Assembly (NCBI GenBank): GCA_019356535.1 | Contig: CP037918.1 | Span: forward strand, 1,396,315 to 1,460,314 | Direction: 5' to 3' | Source of the DNA: Chromatiaceae bacterium | GTDB taxonomy: Bacteria > Pseudomonadota > Gammaproteobacteria > Chromatiales > Chromatiaceae | DNA: 64,000 nt | Shown: piece after piece, positions 12,993 through 23,213 of the stretch | How the letters are laid out: each line of letters opens with the position of its first letter | Numbering within the stretch: the first letter of the stretch is position 1 | Notes under the pieces: generated by a model | The model's input: only the letters and a program-made list of their open reading frames with translations | Told to the model about the DNA's origin: nothing | The model's database searches: none | Position numbers and translations under genes: made by a program

Positions 12993-13574
12993 ATGTCGAT
13001 CAATCTGGTACTCGCCTCGACCTCACCCTTTCGCGCACAACTGCTGACCCGTCTCGGACTGCCATTCGAGACCGACTCGCCAGCGGTGGACGAGAGCCAC
13101 CTGCCCGACGAGACGGCCGAGGCGCTAGTGCAACGCCTGGCCCGTGCCAAGGCCGAAGCCGTGGCGGGCCGGCATCCCGATAGCCTGATCATCGGCTCCG
13201 ACCAGGTGGCGGTGATCGACGGCGAGATCCTGGGCAAACCGGGCGAGCGCGATCGTGCCATCGCGCAATTGCAGCGCGCCTCGGGCAAGGCGGTGACCTT
13301 CTTCACCGGCCTGTGCCTGCACAACAGCCGCAGTGGGCGCAGCCAGGTGGTCTGCGAACCTTTCCGGGTACACTTCCGCGATCTCGACACGCAGCAGATC
13401 ACACGTTACATCGACCGCGAACAACCACTGAACTGTGCCGGCAGTTTCAAATCGGAGGGACTGGGCATCACCCTGTTCCGGCGGCTCGAGGGCGACGATC
13501 CCAATGCCCTGATCGGCCTGCCACTGATCCGCCTGACCGAAATGCTGCATGACGAAGGAGTCAGCCTGCCATGA
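12993..13574 (+). CDS. Maf/YceF-type nucleoside triphosphate pyrophosphatase
   Basis: Maf proteins hydrolyse non-canonical or modified NTPs; the YceF branch prefers 7-methyl-GTP. The start MSINLVLASTSPFR gives 193 residues with the ASTSPFRAQLL signature, DESHLPDE, and the catalytic SDQVAVIDG motif. An upstream in-frame extension lacks family similarity. It overlaps cysZ by 4 bp. YceF is encoded beside yceD-rpmF in E. coli; here the oad operon lies between them. Confidence 0.92.
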   Translation: MSINLVLASTSPFRAQLLTRLGLPFETDSPAVDESHLPDETAEALVQRLARAKAEAVAGRHPDSLIIGSDQVAVIDGEILGKPGERDRAIAQLQRASGKAVTFFTGLCLHNSRSGRSQVVCEPFRVHFRDLDTQQITRYIDREQPLNCAGSFKSEGLGITLFRRLEGDDPNALIGLPLIRLTEMLHDEGVSLP

Positions 13575-14305
13575 AAGGACTGATCGACGGTCTGCTGCTG
13601 CCCCTCCAGGGTCTGCGCCTGGTGTTCCAGCCGGGGTTCCGGCGCTACGTGATCGTGCCGCTGTTGCTCAACATCCTGATCTTCTGGCTGCTGGCCTGGC
13701 TGGGCAGCCACTACTTCGACGGCTTCATGAACCACTACCTGCCGGAAGACACCTGGTGGAGCTTCCTGCGCCCGGTGCTCTGGGTAGTGTTCGCCCTGGC
13801 CTATGCCATGCTCATGTTCTACGGCTTCACCATCCTTGCCAACCTCATCGCCTCGCCCTTCAACAGCGTGCTGGCGGCAAGAATCGAGGAACAGCTCACC
13901 GGGCAGCGTCCCGAGGGGGCCGAAAGCGGCGTGCTGGCCGCCATTGTCCCGGCGGTGCGCGCGGAGCTGAACAAGCTGCTGTACATGGCCACGCGCATGC
14001 TGCCACTGCTGGTCCTGCTCGCTCTCTCGGCGCTGATCCCGGGACTCAACCTGGTGGTCACCGCGCTGTGGCTGCTCGCCGGCTTCTGGTTCCTGACCCT
14101 GGAATACCTCGACTACCCCATGGCCAACCACGACCTGGCGCCACAGCGCCAGCGCGAGCTGCTGCGCCAGCGCCGCTTCAAGAGCCTGGCTTTTGGCGCC
14201 GGGGTGACCGGCATGATGCTGGTACTCGGCTTCGTCGCCATGCCGGCCTCGGTGGCCGGCGCCACCCTGTACTGGGTGCGCGATCTGCGCCCGCAGGCCA
14301 TCTGA
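13571..14305 (+). CDS. cysZ: CysZ-family sulfate transporter (EI24 domain)
   Basis: CysZ imports sulfate into the cytoplasm. The 244-residue protein has several hydrophobic segments (about 23-45, 66-95, 132-180, 208-235) and the family pattern GFRRYVIVPLLLN followed by ANLIASPFNSVLA and LEYLDYPMANH. Its ATG lies within the maf stop (ATGA). Function is assigned from family resemblance; no other sulfate-assimilation gene is adjacent. Confidence 0.9.
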   Translation: MKGLIDGLLLPLQGLRLVFQPGFRRYVIVPLLLNILIFWLLAWLGSHYFDGFMNHYLPEDTWWSFLRPVLWVVFALAYAMLMFYGFTILANLIASPFNSVLAARIEEQLTGQRPEGAESGVLAAIVPAVRAELNKLLYMATRMLPLLVLLALSALIPGLNLVVTALWLLAGFWFLTLEYLDYPMANHDLAPQRQRELLRQRRFKSLAFGAGVTGMMLVLGFVAMPASVAGATLYWVRDLRPQAI

Positions 14306-14311
14306 GGTCGT

Positions 14312-15214
14312 TCAGTCGGTCGTTCGTCGCCCCAGCCAGTCGATGGCGAACTGGCGCGCCACCCTACCCGAGCGCGAACCGCGCTGGGTGGCCCAGCGCA
14401 GGGCCTGGTCCCGCCAGGCCTGCTCCTCCACCGGGCCATCGCCCAGGCGCGCGATCCAGTGCGCGCAGATCGCCAGGTATTGCGCCTGGTCGAAAGGATG
14501 GAAAGACAGCCAGAGGCCGAAACGTTCGGACAGCGAGACCTTCTCCTCGATCGCCTCACCGGGGTGGACCTCACCATCTACATAGCGGGTCTGACGGTTC
14601 TCTTCCATGAACTCGGGCATCAGGTGGCGCCGGTTGGAGGTCGCGTACAGCAGCAGGTTCTCCGGCGGCGCCATGATGGAGCCCTCGAGCAGGGCCTTGA
14701 GCGTCTTGTAGGACGGGTCGTCGGCCTCGAAGGAGAGGTCGTCGCAATACAGCAGAAAGCGCTCGGGGCGCCGCCGCAGCAGCTCGGTGAGCGCCGGCAG
14801 GTGACGCAGCTCGGCCGGTTCGATCTCGATGAGGCGCAACCCCTGCTCGACCAGGGCATGGAACACGGCCTTCACCAGGCTGGACTTGCCGGTACCACGC
14901 GCGCCCCAGAGCAACACGTGATTGGCCGGGCGACCGGCCACAAAGTTGGCGGTATTGCGCAGCACCTCGGCTTTCTGCCGGTCCATGCCGAGCAGATCGT
15001 CCAGTACGACCCGGTGCGGCTCGCGCACACCGACCAGACCGCCATCCTGCCAGCGAAAGGCCGTACAGGACCAGTCGGGCATGCCGGGCCCCTGCGGTAA
15101 CAGCGGCTCGATGCGGTCGATCAGGTGATGCAGGCGCGCGATCAGGCGCTTCTTGCGACCCACGCGACTAACCGATAGTAAAGTCCGCCGGCGGCTCGCC
15201 GGCCCAGTCGACAC
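14312..15214 (-). CDS. DUF815 family AAA-type ATPase
   Basis: This 300-residue protein has a Walker A motif GARGTGKSSLVKA at about residues 104-116, a Walker B-like LLYCDDLSFE near residue 153 and sensor ATSNRRHLMPEF. These define the DUF815 branch of AAA ATPases, whose cellular role is not established. The GTG chosen has a GAGG site six bases upstream but overlaps acyP by 47 bp; a second GTG at 15163 would avoid the overlap and give 283 residues. Confidence 0.85.
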   Translation of the reverse strand: MSTGPASRRRTLLSVSRVGRKKRLIARLHHLIDRIEPLLPQGPGMPDWSCTAFRWQDGGLVGVREPHRVVLDDLLGMDRQKAEVLRNTANFVAGRPANHVLLWGARGTGKSSLVKAVFHALVEQGLRLIEIEPAELRHLPALTELLRRRPERFLLYCDDLSFEADDPSYKTLKALLEGSIMAPPENLLLYATSNRRHLMPEFMEENRQTRYVDGEVHPGEAIEEKVSLSERFGLWLSFHPFDQAQYLAICAHWIARLGDGPVEEQAWRDQALRWATQRGSRSGRVARQFAIDWLGRRTTD

Positions 15215-15434
15215 ACTGCACCTCGCTTACCTGTGACAGGGGCGAGCCCTCCCACAGCCAGTCGCACAGGGCGGCAACCGCCTGCGGCTCGCCGCAGGCG
15301 ATCACCTCCACCGTGCCATCAGGCAGGTTCACCGCGCTGCCCAACAGCCCCAGTTCCCGCGCCTTGCGCCGTGTGGTGTCGCGGTACCAGACCCCCTGAA
15401 CACGACCGGATACGATGCAGCGTTTGCAGCTCAT
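15168..15434 (-). CDS. acyP: Acylphosphatase
   Basis: This small enzyme hydrolyses acyl-phosphates. The 88-residue product has the active-site loop SGRVQGVWYRD (catalytic Arg) and the conserved Asn in AVNLPDGTVEV. It lies just after acnB on the same strand, a placement probably without metabolic meaning. Family length is normal. Confidence 0.93.
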   Translation of the reverse strand: MSCKRCIVSGRVQGVWYRDTTRRKARELGLLGSAVNLPDGTVEVIACGEPQAVAALCDWLWEGSPLSQVSEVQCVDWAGEPPADFTIG

Positions 15435-15440
15435 GACCCC

Positions 15441-18053
15441 TCAGAGCCCGAACTTCACCACCACCTCGTTCTGCGCGTGCTCGGCGGCCTTGGTGAAGTC
15501 CGGCATCTTGTCGAACTCGAGGTAACGATAGATCTCAGGCGCCATGCTATCGATACGGGTGGCGTACTCCATGTATTCCTCCACCGTCGGCAAGCGACCC
15601 AGCACCGCGGCGATGGCCGCCAGCTCGGCCGAGGACAGGTAGACATTGGCCCCCTGCCCCAGCCGGTTGGGGAAGTTGCGGGTCGAGGTCGAGACCACCG
15701 TGCTGTTGGGCGCCACCCGCGCCTGGTTGCCCATGCACAACGAGCAACCCGGCATCTCGGTGCGGGCGCCTGCGGCCGCATAGATGTTGTAGTACCCCTC
15801 TTCCATGAGCTGGTGCTCATCCATCTTGGTAGGCGGGGCGATCCACAGCCGCGTGGGGATGACGCCACCGACCGCCTGCAACAGCTTGCCGGCGGCGCGG
15901 AAGTGGCCGATGTTGGTCATGCACGAGCCGATGAACACCTCGTCGATCTTGTCGCCGGCGACCTCCGAAAGCGGCTTGATGTCGTCCGGGTCGTTGGGGC
16001 AGGCCAGCAGCGGCTCGGTGATCTTGTTCATGTCGATCTCGATCACCTCGGCGTACTCGGCGTCGGCATCGGCGCGCAGAAGACTGGGATTGGCCAGCCA
16101 TTCTTCCATCGCGCGCGCGCGGCGCTCCAGAGTGCGTGCGTCCTGGTAGCCGTTGTCGATCATCCAGCGCAGCATGACGATATTCGAGCGCAGGTAGTCG
16201 GCCACCGACTCCTCGGACAGCTCGATGGTGCAGCCGGCGGCGGAACGCTCGGCGGTGGCATCCGACAGCTCGAAGGCCTGTTCCACGGTCAGGTTCGGCA
16301 GCCCCTGGATCTCGATGATGCGACCGTTGTAGACGTTCTTCTTGCCCTTCTTCTCGACGGTGAGCAACCCACGCTGGATGGCTTCGTACGGAATGGCATT
16401 GACCAGGTCACGCAGGGTGATGCCCGGCTGCATCTCGCCCGTGAAGCGCACCAGTACCGATTCGGGCATGTCCAGCGGCATCACGCCCAGCGCGGCGGCG
16501 AAAGCCACCAGGCCAGAGCCGGCCGGGAAAGAGATGCCGAGCGGGAAGCGGGTGTGCGAATCGCCGCCGGTGCCCACGGTATCGGGCAACAGCATGCGGT
16601 TGAGCCAGGAATGGATGATGCCGTCACCGGGACGCAGCGACACCCCGCCACGGGTCTCGATGAAGTCCGGCAGGGTATGCTGGGTCTCGATATCCACCGG
16701 CTTGGGATAGGCCGCGGTGTGGCAGAAGCTCTGCAGCACCAGGTCGGCAGAAAAGCCCAGGCAGGCCAGCTCCTTGAGCTCGTCGCGGGTCATCGGGCCG
16801 GTGGTGTCCTGCGAACCCACAGTGGTCATCCTGGGCTCGCAGTAGGTGCCCGGACGCACGCCCTCGACGCCGCAGGCACGGCCGACGATCTTCTGTGCCA
16901 GGGTGAAGCCCTTGTCCGAATCTTCCGGGTCGTGTGGGCGACGGAACACTTCCGAGGGCCCCAGCCCCAGGGAGTCGCGCGCCTTGTCGGTGAGACTGCG
17001 GCCGATGATCAGCGGAATGCGGCCGCCGGCGCGCACCTCATCGAGCAGCACGTCGGTCTTGAGCGAGAACTCGGCGACCAGGCTGCCGTCCTCTCGCTCG
17101 ATGCGCCCGTCGTGGGGACGCACCACGATCACGTCGCCGGTTTCCAGATCGTCCACCGGCACCTCGATGGGCAGGGCCCCGGCGTCTTCGAGGGTATTGA
17201 AGAAGATGGGCGCGATCTTGCTGCCCAGCACCACCCCGCCCTGCCGCTTGTTGGGCACGAAAGGAATATCGCGGCCCATGTGCCAGAGCACCGAGTTGGT
17301 GGCCGACTTGCGCGAGGAGCCGGTGCCCACCACGTCGCCCACATAGGCCAGCGGGTGGCCTTTTTTCTTGAGTTCCTCGATCTGGCGGATCGGCCCGATC
17401 TCGCCCGGCTTGTCCGGGGTGATGCCCGGACGCTCGTTCTTGAGCATGGCCAGCGCGTGCAGCGGGATATCGGGACGCGACCAGGCATCCTGCGCCGGCG
17501 AGAGATCGTCGGTGTTGGTCTCGCCCGGCACCTTGAACACCGTGACGGTGATCGCCTCGGGCACCTCCGGCTTGCGGGTGAACCACTCGGCATCCGCCCA
17601 GGACTGCACCACCTCCCGGGCGTTGGCGTTGCCGGCCTTCGCCTTCTCGTCCACATCGTGGAAGGCATCGAACATCAGCAGGGTGAACTTGAGCTGTTCG
17701 GCGGCCAGCTCGCCCAGTTCAGCATCGTCGAGCAGCTCGATCAGCGGCTGGATGTTGTAGCCCCCGAGCATGGTGCCCAGCAGCTCCACCGCGCGGCGCT
17801 TGTCGATCAGCGGTGATTCGGCCTGCCCGCGGGTGATGGCGGCCAGGAAACCGGCCTTCACGTAGGCCGCCTCGTCCACTCCCGGCGGCACCCGCTGAGT
17901 GATCAGCTCCAGCAGGAAGTCCTCTTCGCCGGCCGGCGGGTTCTTCAGCAGCTCGACCAGCTCGCTCACCTGTTGCGCATTCAGCGGCAGCGGCGGGATG
18001 CCCAGGGCGGCGCGTTCTTCGACATGAGCGCGGTAGTCTTCGAGAAAGGCCAT
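15441..18053 (-). CDS. acnB: Aconitate hydratase B
   Basis: AcnB interconverts citrate and isocitrate in the TCA cycle and binds mRNA when its cluster is lost. The 870-residue protein has the AcnB-specific N-terminal HEAT-like region (about 1-160), the swivel domain, and the 4Fe-4S ligands in [10 protein letters not shown] and GCSLCMGNQ. It is the likely end of a short transcript that begins with the 59-residue membrane protein. Confidence 0.97.
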   Translation of the reverse strand: MAFLEDYRAHVEERAALGIPPLPLNAQQVSELVELLKNPPAGEEDFLLELITQRVPPGVDEAAYVKAGFLAAITRGQAESPLIDKRRAVELLGTMLGGYNIQPLIELLDDAELGELAAEQLKFTLLMFDAFHDVDEKAKAGNANAREVVQSWADAEWFTRKPEVPEAITVTVFKVPGETNTDDLSPAQDAWSRPDIPLHALAMLKNERPGITPDKPGEIGPIRQIEELKKKGHPLAYVGDVVGTGSSRKSATNSVLWHMGRDIPFVPNKRQGGVVLGSKIAPIFFNTLEDAGALPIEVPVDDLETGDVIVVRPHDGRIEREDGSLVAEFSLKTDVLLDEVRAGGRIPLIIGRSLTDKARDSLGLGPSEVFRRPHDPEDSDKGFTLAQKIVGRACGVEGVRPGTYCEPRMTTVGSQDTTGPMTRDELKELACLGFSADLVLQSFCHTAAYPKPVDIETQHTLPDFIETRGGVSLRPGDGIIHSWLNRMLLPDTVGTGGDSHTRFPLGISFPAGSGLVAFAAALGVMPLDMPESVLVRFTGEMQPGITLRDLVNAIPYEAIQRGLLTVEKKGKKNVYNGRIIEIQGLPNLTVEQAFELSDATAERSAAGCTIELSEESVADYLRSNIVMLRWMIDNGYQDARTLERRARAMEEWLANPSLLRADADAEYAEVIEIDMNKITEPLLACPNDPDDIKPLSEVAGDKIDEVFIGSCMTNIGHFRAAGKLLQAVGGVIPTRLWIAPPTKMDEHQLMEEGYYNIYAAAGARTEMPGCSLCMGNQARVAPNSTVVSTSTRNFPNRLGQGANVYLSSAELAAIAAVLGRLPTVEEYMEYATRIDSMAPEIYRYLEFDKMPDFTKAAEHAQNEVVVKFGL

Positions 18054-18104
18054 GGCAGATACCTCGATGTTAAGGAATTCGGAATGCGGTGATGACGGTT
18101 CGCT

Positions 18105-18284
18105 TCAGGCGTCCCCGGGGCCCGGCCCCAGCAACCAGACGCCGAGCCCGCCCAGCACCAGCCACAGGGGCAACACGCCCGTACCGATGTGCTGGCCGAT
18201 GGCCTGCTGGAAGAACAGCACGCCCAGCGAGGCGATCAGGCAGACCAGGCCCAGCGGACGGCGCCATTCGCCATTGTTCGTCAT
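18105..18284 (-). CDS. 59-residue two-helix membrane protein
   Basis: No family is recognised. The product begins MTNNGEWRRPLG and has two hydrophobic segments (about residues 11-27 and 37-53) separated by a short IGQHIGTG loop. A good GGAGG ribosome-binding site lies eight bases before the ATG, which supports it as a real gene. It lies 51 bp upstream of acnB on the same strand and faces a divergent LysR gene. Confidence 0.6.
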   Translation of the reverse strand: MTNNGEWRRPLGLVCLIASLGVLFFQQAIGQHIGTGVLPLWLVLGGLGVWLLGPGPGDA

Positions 18285-18371
18285 GGCTCGAGCCTCCGAG
18301 AGCAGTAGCGGGACTGCCTCCATCCTAGCGGTCCGCCATACATTCGTAAAACAGATACTTTTCATTTTATC

Positions 18372-18388
18372 CATGCTATTTTTGCATG
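18372..18388. promoter_or_regulatory. LysR-type operator candidate upstream of the LysR gene
   Basis: A perfect short inverted repeat, CATGC-N7-GCATG, contains a T-N11-A core and lies in an AT-rich patch just before the regulator start. The form fits LysR-type binding sites, but no binding data exist. Confidence 0.35.
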
Positions 18389-18390
18389 AC

Positions 18391-19269
18391 ATGGACCTCC
18401 AGCTGACCCGCTCTTTCCTGGCCGTCGCCGAGACCGGCTCCATCACCCGCGCAGCCAATCGCCTGGGTCTGACCCAATCGGCGCTGTCGCGGCGTATCCA
18501 ACAGTACGAAGAACAGCTGGGTGCGCGCCTGCTGGTGCGCCACCGCCACGGCATCGAACTCACCGAGGAAGGCCGGCTGGCACTGGCCGCCGGTCGCCGT
18601 CTGCTCGCCGGTTGGGAGGATCTGAAAGAGGAGATCCGCTTGCACCAGGGCCTGGAGCGCGGCCGGGTGCGCATCGGTGGCGGCGCCACCGCCGTGTCCT
18701 TCATCCTGCCGCCGGCCATCGCTACCTACCAGCGACACCACCCGCAGGTGCATTTCCAGCTCAAGGAGGCCGGCAGCAGCGAGATCGCCGAGGACGTGCG
18801 CCGCGGCCACCTCGAGCTGGGCATCGTCACCCTGCCGGTGCGCTCCGAAGAACTGCTGGCGCATCCCCTGATGGACGACGACATCGTGCTGGTCGCCCGC
18901 CGCGGCCATCCCCTTACCCGCCGCCGTCGCCTGGCGGTGCAGGACCTGGCCGACGAGGGCTTCGTCGGGTTCGAGGCCGGCACCGCCCTGCGCCAGCTGA
19001 TCGACAACGCCATGCGTGAGGCCGGGTTGGAACCCCAGGTGGTGATGGAGCTACGCGCCATCCCCTCCATCCTGCGCATGGTGGTCACCACCGGGCACCT
19101 GGCCTTCGTCAGCCGCCTGGCCTTGCAGAACCAGCAGGAAGTGGTCGAACTGAAGGTTCGCGATCTGCGCATCCGTCGTCGCCTGGGCGTGGTCTCGCAC
19201 CGCCGGCGTGCCCTGACCGCCGCGGCCAGGGCCTTTGTCGATCACCTGCTCCGGCCCTTGCCGGCCTGA
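18391..19269 (+). CDS. LysR-family transcriptional regulator
   Basis: The 292-residue protein has an N-terminal winged HTH (SITRAANRLGLTQSALSRRIQQYEEQLG, in two parts, about residues 17-45) and a C-terminal substrate-binding domain. It is transcribed away from the small membrane protein and acnB, so it may control them; this is inferred from layout. A start at 18373 would add six residues. No known regulator is clearly matched. Confidence 0.9.
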   Translation: MDLQLTRSFLAVAETGSITRAANRLGLTQSALSRRIQQYEEQLGARLLVRHRHGIELTEEGRLALAAGRRLLAGWEDLKEEIRLHQGLERGRVRIGGGATAVSFILPPAIATYQRHHPQVHFQLKEAGSSEIAEDVRRGHLELGIVTLPVRSEELLAHPLMDDDIVLVARRGHPLTRRRRLAVQDLADEGFVGFEAGTALRQLIDNAMREAGLEPQVVMELRAIPSILRMVVTTGHLAFVSRLALQNQQEVVELKVRDLRIRRRLGVVSHRRRALTAAARAFVDHLLRPLPA

Positions 19270-19277
19270 ACTGGCAC

Positions 19278-19862
19278 TCAGGCCGGCCGCATCGCCACCA
19301 GGGTCGCGATGTCGCGCTGCCCCTGCGTCGTATCGCCAAACCGAGCGTGTTCCCGGTAGTCGATCACCCGCAACCCGGCGAACAGCTGCAGCAGCTCGTT
19401 GGGCGCCAGCCGGAAGTCGGGATTCGTGGGGCCACCGCTGCCGACCGCCTCGCGCACAAAGGTCTCGTAGAACAGCAGGCCGCCAGGACGCAGCGCCTCG
19501 GCAAGGGCCGGTGCCAGGCCACGCTCGAGAAAATAGCTGACGACGATCACGTCGAAGGTATCGGGTGGCGGCGGTTCGGCACAGACATCGCGTACCTCGG
19601 CGCGGATCGGAAGGCCGCGCGCCGAGGCACGTTCGCGCAGGTCCTCGATGGCCGCCTCGGCATAGTCCCAGGCCGTCACCGCCAGCCCCTGTGCCGCCAT
19701 CAGCAAGGCATTGCCCCCGCGCCCGCAGGCCAGGTCCAGTGCCTGTCCCTGTTGCGGCAGCAGAAAACCCAGCTCGCGCAGCACGCGAGCCGGCTGCGGT
19801 TCGCCCTCGGCGGTGCGGTAGCGGACTTCCCAGCGGCAACGGCGTGTTGTTTCTTCGGCCAT
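19278..19862 (-). CDS. Class I SAM-dependent methyltransferase (TehB-like)
   Basis: The 194-residue product has motif I LDLACGRGGNALLMA and the downstream acidic WDYAEAAIE, with a VIVVSYFLER region, typical of TehB/UbiE-like small methyltransferases. Substrate is unknown. The ATG at 19862 has AGGAG nine bases upstream, better placed than for the GTG six bases earlier. It follows metZ across a G-rich palindrome. Confidence 0.85.
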   Translation of the reverse strand: MAEETTRRCRWEVRYRTAEGEPQPARVLRELGFLLPQQGQALDLACGRGGNALLMAAQGLAVTAWDYAEAAIEDLRERASARGLPIRAEVRDVCAEPPPPDTFDVIVVSYFLERGLAPALAEALRPGGLLFYETFVREAVGSGGPTNPDFRLAPNELLQLFAGLRVIDYREHARFGDTTQGQRDIATLVAMRPA

Positions 19863-19880
19863 GATCACATACTCCTGTTA

Positions 19881-19920
19881 CCCCTCCCCCGCTTGCGGGG
19901 GAGGCCGGAAGGGGGCCCGG
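19881..19920. repeat. G-rich palindromic intergenic repeat (copy 1)
   Basis: A perfect 10-bp inverted repeat with a two-base loop (CCTCCCCCGC-TT-GCGGGGGAGG, 19883-19904) is followed by CCGGAAGGGGG. Related copies occur at 25099-25253 and 38959-39058. It may form a strong hairpin at the metZ-methyltransferase junction. It is not a classical terminator, because no U-tract follows. Confidence 0.7.
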
Positions 19921-19921
19921 C

Positions 19922-21106
19922 TCAGAGCCGGTCGAGCCCCCTCGCCAGGTCATTGCGGATGTCCTCAATGGCCTCCAGCCCGACGGCGATGCGGATCAGG
20001 CCCTGCGTGATGCCCGCCTGCTCGCGCTGCTCGTCGCTCAGGCGTCCGTGCGTGGTAGTGGCCGGATGGGTGATGGTGGTCTTGGTGTCTCCGAGGTTGG
20101 CGGTGATGGAGCACAGGTGGGTGGCATCGATCACCGACCAGGCGGCCTTGCGTCCGCCTTTCACCTCGAAGGAGAGGATGCCGCCGGGTGCCTCCTGCTG
20201 GCGTTGTGCCAACGCGTGCTGAGGATGCGATTCGAGTCCCGGATAATGCACCCGCTCCACCGCCGGGTGCGCCGCCAGCCACTCGGCCAGCTGCCCGGCA
20301 TTGCGGCTGTGCTCGCGCATACGCAGGGCCAGGGTCTCCAGCCCCTTGAGGAAGATCCAGGCATTGAAGGGGCTCATGCTCGGCCCGGCGGTGCGCAGCA
20401 CACCGTAGACCTCCTCGCCCACCCGCTTGGCGTCGCCGACCACCGCACCGCCCAGCGCGCGGCCCTGGCCGTCGATGTACTTGGTGGCCGAGTGCACCAC
20501 GATGTCCGCTCCCAGCGCCAGCGGGCGTTGCAGCGCCGGGGTGCAGAAGCAGTTGTCCACCACCAGGAGACAGTCATGGGCATGCGCCAGCTCGGCCAGG
20601 GCACGGATGTCGCCCAGGGTGGTGAGCGGGTTGGCCGGGGTCTCGAGAAACAGCATGCGTGTCTCGGGACGGATGGCGGCCTCCCAGGCGGCGAGATCGG
20701 CGAGATCGACATAACTGGTCTGGATGCCGAAGCGCGAGAGGTACTTGTCGAACAGCACCACGGTGCTGCCGAAGATGCTGCGCGAGCTGACCAGATGATC
20801 ACCCTGCTGCAACAGCCCCATGCAGGTGGCGAGGATGGCCGCCATGCCCGAGGCGGTGGCCACGCAGGCTTCGCCCCCCTCCATTGCCGCCAGGCGCTCC
20901 TCGAAGGCACGCACCGTGGGATTGGTGAAACGCGCGTAGATGTTGCCGGGCTGCTCGCCCGAGAAACGCGCGGCGGCCTCGGCGGCGGAGCCGAACACGA
21001 AGCTCGAGGTGGCGAAGATGGGCTCGCAATGTTCGTTCTCGGGCGTGCGCCGGTGACCGACACGGATGGCCCGCGTGGCGATGTCCCAGTCGTCGCTATC
21101 AGCCAT
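19922..21106 (-). CDS. metZ: O-succinylhomoserine sulfhydrylase
   Basis: MetZ makes homocysteine directly from O-succinylhomoserine and sulfide. The 394-residue Cys/Met-metabolism PLP enzyme has [14 protein letters not shown] and the PLP lysine K209 in [12 protein letters not shown]. Its place right after purF is the same as in Pseudomonas, which supports MetZ over MetB or MetC. It overlaps the purF stop by 8 bp. Confidence 0.93.
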   Translation of the reverse strand: MADSDDWDIATRAIRVGHRRTPENEHCEPIFATSSFVFGSAAEAAARFSGEQPGNIYARFTNPTVRAFEERLAAMEGGEACVATASGMAAILATCMGLLQQGDHLVSSRSIFGSTVVLFDKYLSRFGIQTSYVDLADLAAWEAAIRPETRMLFLETPANPLTTLGDIRALAELAHAHDCLLVVDNCFCTPALQRPLALGADIVVHSATKYIDGQGRALGGAVVGDAKRVGEEVYGVLRTAGPSMSPFNAWIFLKGLETLALRMREHSRNAGQLAEWLAAHPAVERVHYPGLESHPQHALAQRQQEAPGGILSFEVKGGRKAAWSVIDATHLCSITANLGDTKTTITHPATTTHGRLSDEQREQAGITQGLIRIAVGLEAIEDIRNDLARGLDRL

Positions 21107-22619
21107 GGTTGTGCACCCCGATGATGTTGACGCTCTGCGCCCGGTCGCGCTCGCCCTTGGCCGCGTCGTTGCGCTGGCATTCCAGGCGGTGCAGGTATTC
21201 CGGGGTCACGTCGCCGGTGACGTACTCACCGTTGAATACCGAGGCGTCGAAGCGATCGACGTGGGTGTAACCTTTCTTCTGCACTGCCTCGATCAGGTCG
21301 TCGAGATCCTGGTAGATGAGCGCGTCGGCACCGATCCACTCGCACACCTCTTCCTCGCTGCGCCCGTGCGCGATCAGCTCGGAGGCCGCCGGCATGTCGA
21401 TGCCATAGACGTTGGGGTAACGCACCGGTGGCGCGGCCGAGGCAAAATAGACCTTGGCGGCACCGGCCTCGCGCGCCATCTGTACGATCTGCTTCGAGGT
21501 GGTGCCGCGCACGATGGAATCATCCACCAGCAGCACGTTCTTGCCCTTGAACTCGACATCGATGGGATTGAGCTTCTGGCGCACCGACTTCTTGCGCGTG
21601 GCCTGCCCCGGCATGATGAAGGTCCGCCCGATGTAACGGTTCTTGATGAAGCCCTCGGTGTAACGCACGCCCAGGTGCGCCGCCAGGCTCATCGCCGAGG
21701 TGCGGCTGGTGTCGGGGATGGGGATGACCACGTCGATGTCATGCTCGGGCATCATGCGCTGGAGCTTGCGTGCCAGCTTTTCGCCCATGCGCAGCCTCGC
21801 CTTGTGCACGAAGATGTCATCGATGATGGAATCGGGCCGCGCGAAATAGACGAACTCGAACAGGCAGGGCGAACGCTGCCAGTTTTCCGCGCACTGGCGA
21901 TGCAGCAGGCGGCCATCGAGGGTGAAGATCACCGCCTCGCCAGGATCGATGTCACGCACCCGGTCGAAGCCCAGGGTGTCGAGCGCCACACTCTCGGAGG
22001 CGACCATCATCTCCGGTCCCTGTTCAGTATCGCGCACGCCGAACACTGCGGGGCGGATGCCGTTGGGGTCACGGAAGGCGATCACCCCGAAGTTGGGAAT
22101 CAGCACCACCGCCGCGTACCCTCCTCGGCAACGCTGATGCACACCTGCCACCGCGCGAAACACGTCCTCCTCGTCCAACTCCAGCGAACGGCTCTGGTTG
22201 GCCAGCTCGTGGGCGAAGACGTTGAGCAGGACCTCGGAATCGGAATCGGTATTGATATGCCGGCGGTCCTGGCGGAACAACTCCTGCTTGAGCTGCTCGG
22301 CATTGGTGAGATTGCCGTTGTGCGCCAGGGCGATGCCATAGGGCGAGTTCACGTAGAACGGCTGCGCCTCGGCCGAGGAGGAACAGCCGGCCGTGGGATA
22401 GCGCACGTGGCCGATACCCATGTTGCCACGCAGCGAGATCATGTGCTCGTTGTCGAACACGTCGCGCGCCAGGCCGTTGTCCTTGCGCAGATGCAGGCGT
22501 CCTTCCTCGCAGGTCATGATGCCTGCCGCATCCTGCCCCCGGTGCTGCAACACCTGCAAGGCATCGTAGAGCGACTGGTTCACCGGTTGTCTGCCGACGA
22601 TGCCGACGATTCCACACAT
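21099..22619 (-). CDS. purF: Amidophosphoribosyltransferase
   Basis: PurF makes 5-phosphoribosylamine from PRPP and glutamine, the first step of purine synthesis. The 506-residue protein begins MCGIVGIVG, with Cys2 as the glutaminase nucleophile after Met removal, and carries the PRPP-binding motif [14 protein letters not shown] near residue 365. It starts one base after the cvpA stop region. Confidence 0.98.
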   Translation of the reverse strand: MCGIVGIVGRQPVNQSLYDALQVLQHRGQDAAGIMTCEEGRLHLRKDNGLARDVFDNEHMISLRGNMGIGHVRYPTAGCSSSAEAQPFYVNSPYGIALAHNGNLTNAEQLKQELFRQDRRHINTDSDSEVLLNVFAHELANQSRSLELDEEDVFRAVAGVHQRCRGGYAAVVLIPNFGVIAFRDPNGIRPAVFGVRDTEQGPEMMVASESVALDTLGFDRVRDIDPGEAVIFTLDGRLLHRQCAENWQRSPCLFEFVYFARPDSIIDDIFVHKARLRMGEKLARKLQRMMPEHDIDVVIPIPDTSRTSAMSLAAHLGVRYTEGFIKNRYIGRTFIMPGQATRKKSVRQKLNPIDVEFKGKNVLLVDDSIVRGTTSKQIVQMAREAGAAKVYFASAAPPVRYPNVYGIDMPAASELIAHGRSEEEVCEWIGADALIYQDLDDLIEAVQKKGYTHVDRFDASVFNGEYVTGDVTPEYLHRLECQRNDAAKGERDRAQSVNIIGVHNHG

Positions 22620-22620
22620 C

Positions 22621-23148
22621 TCAGGTCAACCCCCGTTCGATGTCAGAGAGAGAAGCATATTGGAAATAGTTGGCCAGGTCTTGCGGCAGCAGGTCACGCA
22701 GCCACAAGGCCAACTCCTGGAAATACGGAACAAGACGGGATTCGTGCCACCAGGCCTCCTGCGGCAAGGTGGTCAGACCGGCCAACAGCACCAGTACCGA
22801 GACCAGCAGCACACCGCGCGCCGCGCCGAAGATCATGCCGATGAAACGGTCGGTGCCGGACATGCCGGTCTTCTCGATCAACTGGATAAGCAGGAAATTG
22901 ATCAGCCCACCGATCAACAGGGTAACCAGCATAAGGGCGCCAAAGGCCATCCCCAGGCGCACCGTGGGCGAACCGACCCAGGGTTGCAAGTGCACCTGGA
23001 GGTCACGAAAGAAGCTCCAGCTGATCCAGAAGGCGAGGATCCAGATGGCCAGGGAAAAGGCCTCGCGTATGAAGCCACGCGCCAGGCTGATCAGCGCCGA
23101 GATCAGGATGATGCCGATCAGCACGGTGTCCAGCCAGGGCAAGGGCAT
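22621..23148 (-). CDS. cvpA: CvpA family membrane protein
   Basis: CvpA is an inner-membrane protein originally linked to colicin V production, with later links to envelope stress tolerance. The 175 residues contain four hydrophobic segments (about 5-22, 29-46, 62-86, 102-124) and the conserved [20 protein letters not shown] start. It sits directly before purF, as in E. coli and Pseudomonas. Confidence 0.93.
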   Translation of the reverse strand: MPLPWLDTVLIGIILISALISLARGFIREAFSLAIWILAFWISWSFFRDLQVHLQPWVGSPTVRLGMAFGALMLVTLLIGGLINFLLIQLIEKTGMSGTDRFIGMIFGAARGVLLVSVLVLLAGLTTLPQEAWWHESRLVPYFQELALWLRDLLPQDLANYFQYASLSDIERGLT

Positions 23149-23213
23149 GCAGGGTCTCTCGGGTGGTTCGGAAAGCGGGGATTCTAGCAGGTTCGCGGCC
23201 GGGAACGGGGCGT

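Noticed and set aside
15477..17816. Very long plus-strand open frame (779 codons) opposite acnB
   Set aside because: It is a GC-rich antisense shadow of a clearly recognised gene; composition is low-complexity (His/Arg/Gly/Gln-rich) and shows no domain or start signal.
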